From: Micrasema longulum
Lineage: Eukaryota > Arthropoda > Insecta > Trichoptera > Brachycentridae
Direction: 5' to 3'
NCBI GenBank assembly: GCA_022494885.1
Contig: JAGVSM010001714.1
Span: 1-64,000 of the forward strand
Length of the DNA: 64,000 bases
Shown here: in pieces, positions 57,165-64,000 of the stretch
Layout: the number at the start of each line of letters is the position of its first letter
Numbering within the stretch: the first letter of the stretch is position 1
Position numbers and translations under genes: made by a program
The notes under the pieces: model-generated
The model's database searches: none
What the model saw: the letters and a program-made list of their open reading frames with translations, nothing else
Told to the model about the DNA's origin: nothing

Positions 57165-57345
57165 GATAGTTACTCTGGACAAAGGGCAGTGCAGTGTAAT
57201 TGCTCCCGGGGGCCTCCCTCGGGGTGCTGGAGGAGAGGGAACAGGGACAGGGGGGGTTAGACGACACGCGGTGCAGATTTAATTGTTTTACTGCCCTCGG
57301 GGTGTGCGAAGATTAACTAGGTGCCAGACAGGGGTCCGAAAATCC
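57165..57345. other. GC-rich island, function unknown
   Basis: ggacaaagggcagtgcagtg, gctcccgggggcctccctcg, gggacaggggggttagacga and ctgccctcggggtgtgcgaa give a sharp rise in GC over about 180 bp. No frame continues through it on either strand beyond chance. It may be an old element, a 3' UTR or a conserved non-coding segment. Confidence 0.4.
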
Positions 57346-57415
57346 AAATAATAAAAAAATACTTATTAATTTTTGCAGTTTGTTAACAGTATTTAAAACA
57401 CAAAAATTACAAACT

Positions 57416-57520
57416 TGGCAGCCCCTGAGGTGTAATGGCTAGGGCTCTTTTATCAGACACGAAAGATTTCGTATTCGATTCCCGTCGAGATTGTTAGATT
57501 GATATTTTTTTTATAATGAA
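57416..57520 (+). mobile_element. tRNA-like SINE head
   Basis: ggcagcccctgaggtgtaat (A-box-like) and cgtattcgattcccgtcgag (B box) with an intervening mutated arm. The following sequence (ttgttagattgatatttttt) is not the SINE-1 body, so the family is uncertain. Confidence 0.5.
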
Positions 57521-57839
57521 AAGCTTTTTATACTTATGTACATAACTTAAACTATCCGAAAAAAAAAAATTGTATCTAACTCCTGTATTTCTAAATGGTT
57601 TGAGTGACATCTTACATACTTGCAGTGATAGGTTAAAAAAAACATTTAATTATTATGTATTATTATAAAATAATACATAAATCCGTAGATAAATCAAACA
57701 TAACTGTACAAATTATTTTTTCAGCACCGAGTAAAGCAACACAACATGGAAAACCATTTTTTTTCAAATATTCAAATCAAATATCGGTTACCACTTACCC
57801 CCACCAAAAATTCAACAAACATTCAATAATTTATCCAAA
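57521..57839. other. Unassigned sequence
   Basis: A 63-codon plus frame at 57655 precedes the LINE-like fragment; no motif. Confidence 0.35.
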
Positions 57840-58100
57840 GTATTAACTATGGATAAATGAGGCTGGATATCTGTTGGGAATTTGTGGACTAAAGCTGTCT
57901 TCCCGATAATGCAGAAAAAAAGAAGAGAAAATCAAAAACATTAAAATTCTATAGAATACAAAAGGCTATAAGAATAATATTTAAAACAAGCATACATTAC
58001 GCTGAAAAAGAATGCGTACATAAATTGGCTTTCTGATAGCAAAGCAACCAATACAACAACATTCATAAAATAATTAAAAGGGGTGTAAAATTAAAAAAAA
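57840..58100 (+). pseudogene. LINE RT C-terminal fragment
   Basis: Translation around 57940-58035 gives IQKAIRIIFKTSIHYAEKEC and HKLAF, which is the thumb region (QKRAIRII-type box) of Jockey-like reverse transcriptases. Heavily decayed. Confidence 0.45.
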
Positions 58101-58797
58101 AAAAGAATATAACTAACAATGCCATCCATATGAATACAGATATAAATAAAATATAAGATTCACAATGAGGAAAAAAACGGAGACTCAAAACTCAATATCC
58201 TTGGTTTTACATATTGTACAATGAATATATACAACCCTCACTATACATCGTCCAACGTCTCTAGATAGTAAATCTTCATAAACAAATTGCAAGAATTTCC
58301 TAGTTACTGCTTTTTGAGAAACATTGAATTTTCATTTGTCCTTTTAGGTTGATTTTTTGTGTCTTATTTTAAAATATTTATACTTTGTATTTTGATTATG
58401 TACGTGCTGTAACGTAAAACTGATAAAATCATTATACTTTTTTTCTTATTATTTTTTTATGTTATGTTTATACGCTATGAAATGTAAGAAAAAAATTACA
58501 ACAAATATAAAATGCAAAATTTATAAAAATGTGTTACCTTCCGAAGAAACATAGGCTTAAAACAGTTTAAATCAAGAAAATGTTAATAGGGTTAAAGGTT
58601 AATATGTTATAAAGCTAAATATGTTATAAAGGTTTATACTAAATCTCGAGATACTATAAGCTTACTTACTTTGTGCTGTTACATGTTCACTTAATTGCCA
58701 TACTTACTAGTTCTTTGCTCAATGTATTATTATTGCGTTTTTAAAAATTATTTTTTATTATTAATTTTTTTAATCATTCTTATGTTGAAATTCCATT
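58101..58797. other. Unassigned AT-rich sequence
   Basis: Nothing recognised before the L2 tail. Confidence 0.4.
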
Positions 58798-59285
58798 TGT
58801 CGATGTGCGTTTTGTAGCTGCAAGACTTTTTGTGATGTTAGCTATCATATTATTTTTATAATATTATGTAAATGTTATCAACTATCAAATATCTAAATTT
58901 AGTAAATGGGTCTAGAATTTCAACCGTCCATGCGCTCAGTAGCTGCAAGACTTGTTGTTATCTAAATTTCAATTTTATAAATTTGCTTTTTATTTCGTTT
59001 CTAAAATATCACTTAAACTCTTAACTTCATTGTCAAATAAAAAAATAATACAAAAAAATGTAAATAGGGGCTAGATTTCTTACTGTCCATGCGCTCTGTA
59101 GCTGCAAGACATTCTGTTATCTAGCTCATTTATATCATAATTGTAATATATTATAATTGGAGACGAGGAACTATAATCCAAACCGTCCATGCGCTCTGTA
59201 GCTGCAAGACGTGTTGGGCTATTTATTTATTGTACAGCGCCCTTGAGGTGATTTTTACAAAAATGGCGCTTTATGAATTATCCAA
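58798..59285 (+). mobile_element. L2-type LINE 3' UTR, four motif copies
   Basis: The motif (core tgcgctctgtagctgcaaga) stands at about 58801, 58926, 59085 and 59185, with spacers of 100-160 bp. The last copy leads into gcgcccttgaggtgattt / aaatggcgctttatgaatta and an (att)n tail. No coding region. The four copies share flanks such as ggggctagatttctta and ctaaatttcaattttataaa only in pairs. Confidence 0.75.
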
Positions 59286-59599
59286 ACATTATAATTATTA
59301 TTATTATTACTAAAGCAGAAATAAATAATAAATTTGGTTTTATCAAGTCTAGATGCTTTGTTCTTTTGATTCACAACTGTTTGGGCCTCTTACTCTGCTA
59401 AAGTTAAAAAAAGTTTCCCCTGAATAATGCGCAGAAAAAAATATGCTTAATCTAAAAACAACCATGCTCCAACTCTATAAAACTTCTTTCATGTATTTAG
59501 GGAATAAAAAAAACTTAAATACTGCTTAAAATAATATAGAAATGTTAATACTACTTAAAAAGTAAAATTTAGTACCTTTCTACAATTTATTTATTTATT

Positions 59600-60083
59600 T
59601 TGGATAACTTATATAGCGCCATTTTCGTAATAAAATACCTCAAGGGCGCTTTACATGGTGATTCTATTGTTAAATCAATTTAATTGAAGCTTTTAAATTT
59701 GTTATTTAATTAAAACAATTTATTTTGCTGTCACGTGCTACGGATTTATTCTAATGATTTAGAGAACAAGTGGGTTTTAAGTTTTTTCCGAAACATCACT
59801 TCACTTTCACAGCCTCGCACCTCCGCTGGGAGAGCATTATATGCCATAGGGCCTGCGACCGCAAATGCGCGTTTACCAAATTTAGTGCGCTGTTTGCGTA
59901 GAGGTATAATGACTTTTCCTCTCGCCGTAGACGCAGCTGACCTAAGCGTGAGACGCCTGTCAGCTAGTTCATCTGGAATGCATAATTCCCTTAGATATTC
60001 CGGAGCCGAGTTGTGCAGTGACCTATACATAAGCCAACAGAGTTTGTATTCGACCCTCTGTGGAAAACGTAGCCAGTGTAGTT
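59600..60083 (-). pseudogene. L2-type LINE, RT C-terminus and 3' end
   Basis: The minus frame from 60083 to 59746 reads ELHWLRFPQRVEYKLCWLMY, KSLHNSAPEYLRELCIPDEL-like (RSLHNSAPEYL), LTLRSAASTARGKVIIPLRK and VAGPMAYNALPAEVRGCES, ending in LFSKS. It is uninterrupted. The 3' end at 59600-59660 has the shared gcgcc/ggcgc terminus. The 5' side is replaced by a fold-back cassette at 60101; the Met of the 134-codon frame lies in that foreign sequence. Confidence 0.85.
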
Positions 60084-60100
60084 CGTAGAATTCCATATTT

Positions 60101-60312
60101 AATTTGGTAATGTATCCAAAATAAAACAAGTTTATTGGATTATAATTCAACTTTATTTTTTATAAAATATACAAAGGGTATATTGTGACGCGTTTCGTCT
60201 TGTTAGGACGTTTTCAAACAAACTCTTTGTATGTACCCTTTGTATATTTTATAAAAAATAAAGAAGAATTATAATCCAATGAACTTGTCTTATTTTGGAT
60301 ACATTACCAAAT
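60101..60312. mobile_element. PLE-like inverted-repeat cassette
   Basis: Arms 60101-60180 and 60233-60312 are inverted copies of about 80 bp (outer ends aatttggtaatgtatccaaa; inner ends atacaaaggg). The 52-bp loop holds a hammerhead-like block. No coding sequence. Plausibly two fused inverted PLE pseudo-LTRs, as at 53421-54146 but without the nuclease. Confidence 0.6.
60185..60219 (-). ncRNA. Hammerhead-like motif in the cassette loop
   Basis: Minus strand: ttgaaaacgtcctaacaaga then cgaaacgcgtcac. Stem II gtc/gac, intact GAAA, palindromic cgcg and a GTC site are present; the first box is damaged. Confidence 0.5.
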
Positions 60313-60394
60313 TATCTACAATTATTTGAACAAACTCAAAATATGTTTAAAGCGTAATGAAGTTAAAAATAAATGTATTGCATTCAGTATTGTT

Positions 60395-60600
60395 TCGTGT
60401 ATCGTTGGTTGCATAACCCTGAACCAAGACGCAGTAGGAGTTTGGTTCGAATCCCATCCATTGTCCGATTCGCTGATTTATGACTGCTTGAAATAATGTC
60501 CCTAAAACACGAACAAAGTTTGCTAAATAAAGTCATTATCGGGCACCATGAGAACAAGCTACTGTAAGGCCAGGCCAGGAGGCCGGACCAGGCTAGAACT
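60395..60600 (+). mobile_element. Possible tRNA-derived SINE, family uncertain
   Basis: gtaggagtttggttcgaatc contains a good B box; the A-box region (gtatcgttggttgcataacc) is plausible. The rest, with aggccaggccaggaggccgg, has no match in the window. Confidence 0.35.
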
Positions 60601-61109
60601 CGGCCTATTCACACCGAGCATATCCGAGAAACGTTCGTAAGATCAGGAACTGCACAAATGGTAGGACAATGCCATCCTTAGTAGAGAGACAAAAGGCCCA
60701 TACAATGTAAAAGCAAATGGCGGGATAAGAAAGTTTAATGACAATAAACATTTAAAAATATTTTTACATCCTTCTCAAATTTCGAAACTCTAATGGCAGT
60801 TCTTGGGATATTAATAATCTTGTTTTTCTTTGTTTTTTTCTTTTCTTTCTGTATAATTTTGAGTCATAGGTTATACATGTATGTATAAAAATACCTGTTT
60901 TCATTTTGGATTTCTATATTCATAACATATTGTACTCAAATACTATTTTTCTTTTTTGCTTATCAACTACAATAACTTATGTATCCCTATATTTATTCGT
61001 ATCTATGTAAGTTTGTGTAAATACTGTACACCCATATAGTATAATAATATGTACCTGCTATAATTTCACACAAAATAATATAAAATAAATGGCCCACGCT
61101 CAGATGCTG
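60601..61109. other. Unassigned sequence
   Basis: No family or frame recognised. Confidence 0.4.
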
Positions 61110-61333
61110 AATTAATGTAAGGATTTTTTTTTAGCCCGCTAAACCCCTATCCAGAGGCTTGTCAGCAGGCGGGATAAAGGGGGATATGGAAGTAGGTAAT
61201 GAAAAATATACCACAACACCCAGACCAATTGAGAAAAATATCTTTCTTGGATTTTTTTCTTGCAACTGGCAGGAATCGAACCCTCGAAGTCAGTTTCACA
61301 GTTAACCGTCTAACCAACTGCGCCACGGCGCCT
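61110..61333 (-). mobile_element. SINE-4 copy
   Basis: The minus-strand tRNA-like head 61262-61332 reads ggcgccgtggcgcagttggt, then gagggttcgattcctgcc (B box). The body has ttggtctgggtgttgtggta. The 3' end is gggtttagcgggctaaaaaa. The head lacks a clean acceptor pairing and continues into the body. Confidence 0.75.
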
Positions 61334-61482
61334 GCCTGTAATTTAAAACTCTTTTTTTAGGTGTATAACCTGTTTTTTGTTTTATGATATTGTTACATTT
61401 CACGAAAGTTGTAATGTATTGTAAATTAGAAAAATATACATAAAATTGCAATACGCTGCCGTAAATAATAATAAAAACCATA

Positions 61483-61650
61483 ATCATCGTTCCCTATTCG
61501 CACAGAGAGGTGCATATGACACTGTATTGGTGTGTCAAATATGTTTATCGTCCGTTGTATGAAGTTAAGATGCTTACTTAGGATGCTTGCTTATTAGGAT
61601 CTTACGCTTCAGGTGCCACCAGCCTAGAGACAATGAAATATTAACATTAT
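61483..61650 (-). mobile_element. SINE-1 3' fragment
   Basis: On the minus strand: catttcattgtctctaggct, cctgaagcgtaagatcc and ttgacacaccaatacagtgt. Confidence 0.55.
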
Positions 61651-61673
61651 GCGGGTGGATTAAGAAAATAAAT

Positions 61674-61965
61674 CTGACGAGTGTTTTCGACTCGACGGCT
61701 ACTCTCAAGTAAAAATCCTGAAAAATGAAATCTGGTGGAGATTAGCTTGCTTTTGTGGTGTACCAACTCGTTTCGAGCTTGATTCATAGAAATCTGTTTT
61801 AAAATGTGGTTTTACATTGACATATTTTATTATTACGTAAGTGAAAGATTGACGACCTTACTTGCCTTTTTGTAACGGATGATACAGAAACGCTGTAATT
61901 GGTATACAAACGCAGTGCCCTATGCACCACCAGGTATATAAGAATGAATGCACGATGACGTTGAT
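61674..61965 (+). mobile_element. SINE-1 variant with 5' extension
   Basis: It starts ctgacgagtgttttcgactc (extension block also at 2900 and 11641), then ctactctcaagtaaaaatcc. A decayed tRNA-like part follows, then the body cgctgtaattggtatacaaa and ccctatgcaccaccagg. It directly follows an oppositely oriented SINE-1 fragment. Confidence 0.55.
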
Positions 61966-62079
61966 GATTTTTTAAATAAACATTCAAATAAAATAAACTG
62001 AATGCTCCAAAATAGCTCCAAATAGTAACAATTTTCTTTAGGGTTTAACATGTAGGTATGCATGTATTACTATCCATTA

Positions 62080-62750
62080 GGGTGGGCTAATAATTTTTTT
62101 TTACGAATTTTGAAATAAAAGGGGTCTAAAAAGTTACCTTTTGGATTGTTCAGAATGCAGAAAAATATCAAAAAAAATATTCGATACTACTTTTGGCCCT
62201 CAACCAGAGCTTGAAGTTTTCGAAAAAGTCTTATTTTGGAGTAAACCGGCTGTCATTACGTATTTAAGTAAGAAAATCAGTCTAATTAAATTTTATAATG
62301 TGCATTAAACCTTATTAAATAAGCATCTAAGGGCGTGAGTTGCACTTTGTTTTGTAAAAAATGGGTAGCATTGTTTTAATAGGCCATTTTTTTCGTCAAC
62401 ATTAGCCAGGCGCTCGACGGAATTAGTTCCGCGGAGTGTAAACTTTTTACATTTCGGTAGTTTTAAAGCGCGTTCGAATTTGTAATATGATTAAGTTATT
62501 TCTTTACTAACACAAAATAGTTGTATCAATATAGATAATTAACAAAATGTTCAGACAGTGATAAACTTCAAACCTCGGTTGAGGGCCAAAAGTAGTATCG
62601 AATATTTTTTTTGATATTTTTTGCATATGGAATGTATGGAATATTTTTTTAAATAATTTTTACGTTCAATGTGATCCAAAATGCAACATTTTAGACCCCT
62701 TTCACTTTGATGTTTAAAAAAATAAAAAACCTCATACATCATCGGCCCAC
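62080..62750. mobile_element. TA-flanked MITE with long inverted ends
   Basis: TA flanks both ends (62078-62079 and 62751-62752). The left end gggtgggctaataa and right end read inward (gtgggccgatgatg) are similar, and about 130 bp of both arms match: ggggtctaaaa, then ataatcaaaa-type A/T and gatactacttttggccctca. TA duplication and size (671 bp) fit a Tc1/mariner-type MITE. The 92-codon minus frame at 62551-62829 is made of it. Confidence 0.7.
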
Positions 62751-62996
62751 TATAATATATATGTTTATGGTATCTACCGATTCCACAGACGTGTGCACGT
62801 ATGCACATTTTAGTCAGTTTTGCAGACAATAAATTACCCTGTCTTTGTGCCCGACTTGAAGCAATAAGCTACACAGTAGGCAAAAGCATTGATTATCCAG
62901 AATATCTTCATAGATCACTTTGTTGTTCTAATAGACTTCTGTTGTACCACTCGCTGTTCGCACGCTGTTGTCTTCGGGCGTAATTGTGAGAACAAA

Positions 62997-63059
62997 ATGT
63001 CCGGAGATGACTGCGAAATGTCGGCAATAAAAACCTTTGTTAGCGATCCGATACACACT
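62997..63059 (+). CDS. Possible 5' coding exon (weak)
   Basis: The ATG at 62997 has a caaa context common for insect starts. 21 codons (MSGDDCEMSAIKTFVSDPIH then T) follow to GTAAAG at 63060-63065, which could be a splice donor; without splicing the frame stops at 63072-63074. Codon usage is less A/T-driven than elsewhere and no repeat matches. No protein family is recognised and no second exon is visible, so this is a guess. Confidence 0.15.
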
Positions 63060-63060
63060 G

Positions 63061-64000
63061 TAAAGCGCTTATGAAGGATTGCTGCGATGCTACCGTGTGG
63101 TACTGAGGTAACTTGCCATACTGAATACTGCTGAGGGGGCGGTTTTTCAACTATAATTTAAACAATATTTTTTTTTTTAATGTTTCGCTTAACCAAAATA
63201 ATTTTAAATACTTTGCTCTTGCTGAACCACTTTTTTGTTTTATTCATATTACATTAACAAATAACTAGCAATACTCACATATACATACACAATACAAAAT
63301 TACTCTAAATAATCAAAACGTTTGTAAATCGTAATAACTTTTACGTTACGAAAATAAACAGACACTAGAAAAAAAAGAATTCCAAACATCAAAACTTAGG
63401 AAAAACATGGTGTAAACTACGCCTTTATAGTCATAACAATCATCATGTTAGTAAGCACCTATATTTCAGAATCTATTATTTAACAGAAGTGAGAAGATGT
63501 GATAGTCTCTCTGCTGTCAAATTTTTAGACAATTTTGCATGCATCTTCTCTCACTATTTCGATCTGTAAGTTCGTTCGTTCGTCATATGTCAATTTCATT
63601 CTAACGCAATCAAATCCATATTTCGCTATCACGAACGAATTTACGAAACGAATTAGTTACAACATAAGGCCACAGTTACCTACGGTAATCAGATAGGTGG
63701 TCATATTTCCTAAAACAGAATAATATAATAAACCTTAAGCACCTGGTTATTTTTTTTTGAATAATTTTTAAACTTACTTGTAATAATGGGTTTATTGGAA
63801 GTAGTTTATTTTAATCAAATGAACCCTTCGTAATCAAGACTAAGTTTTCAAAATACTCAAATTATGGAAAGTAAATATCAGTGTTTTAACGAAAATGAGG
63901 AGAGTTGAAATTCATAGTATTAATCAAAACCGAAAGCTTTTTTTTTTTTAAATGATGGTCCCATTGGAATATTAATTTATGTCATCATTCCTTATCCTCA
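63061..64000. other. Unassigned sequence to the window end
   Basis: AT-rich. Around 63570-63660 cgttcgttcgtcat and acgaacgaatttacgaaacg form short complementary segments. No family recognised; it could be unique host DNA or an intron. Confidence 0.4.

Noticed and set aside
59735..60088. 117-codon plus frame
   Set aside because: It is the antisense shadow of the L2 protein on the minus strand.
62551..62829. 92-codon minus frame
   Set aside because: It lies mostly in the right arm of the TA-flanked MITE.

Overview
The window looks like AT-rich, gene-poor nuclear DNA from an animal, most likely an insect or other arthropod. I cannot fix the order; the many short gtaggtacctac-type runs and the SINE/LINE mix would suit Lepidoptera, but that is inference. 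There is no bacterial gene organisation, no rRNA and no tRNA gene that I accept. Every coding signal I can recognise belongs to a decayed mobile element; the longest open frame with a family assignment is a 150-codon fragment of a retrotransposon. One short frame near the right end (ATG at 62997) is the only weak candidate for a host exon.

Layout. 0-5.6 kb: AT-rich DNA with several hammerhead-ribozyme-like motifs of the type carried by Penelope-like elements (PLEs), and two nested SINEs. 5.6-10 kb: a long fold-back element with a G-rich loop, a copy of a dispersed fold-back family (here called FB), and a probable hAT relic (8334-10071) that holds a LINE end, a Harbinger-type MITE and a SINE. 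10-21 kb: SINEs, a PLE nuclease fragment, a Helitron, an hAT insertion with target duplication, an L2-type LINE tail and two further LINE relics. 21-27 kb: an FB copy split by a LINE, further LINE ends, and AT-rich unassigned DNA. 27-42 kb: sparse LINE tails, FB copies, an RTE-like LINE end at 39.3 kb and SINEs. 42-51 kb: the densest stretch, with a SINE split by a small DNA element, FB copies, a long LINE reverse-transcriptase relic (45735-47515), a second Helitron and an L2 relic. 51-64 kb: L2 tails with a repeated 3'-UTR motif, a PLE fragment flanked by inverted pseudo-LTRs, a PLE-like fold-back cassette, SINEs and a TA-flanked MITE.

The parts do not work together as a pathway. They form a record of successive insertions: SINE in SINE, LINE in FB, hAT in repeat, small DNA element in SINE, and MITE, LINE and SINE in hAT. 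The most interesting items are the FB family (about nine copies in 45 kb, with inverted arms and no coding capacity), the scattered PLE hammerhead-like motifs, and the L2 subfamily whose 3' UTR carries one short motif repeated up to four times. Family labels SINE-1 to SINE-4, FB and repA to repE are local names used only in this annotation.
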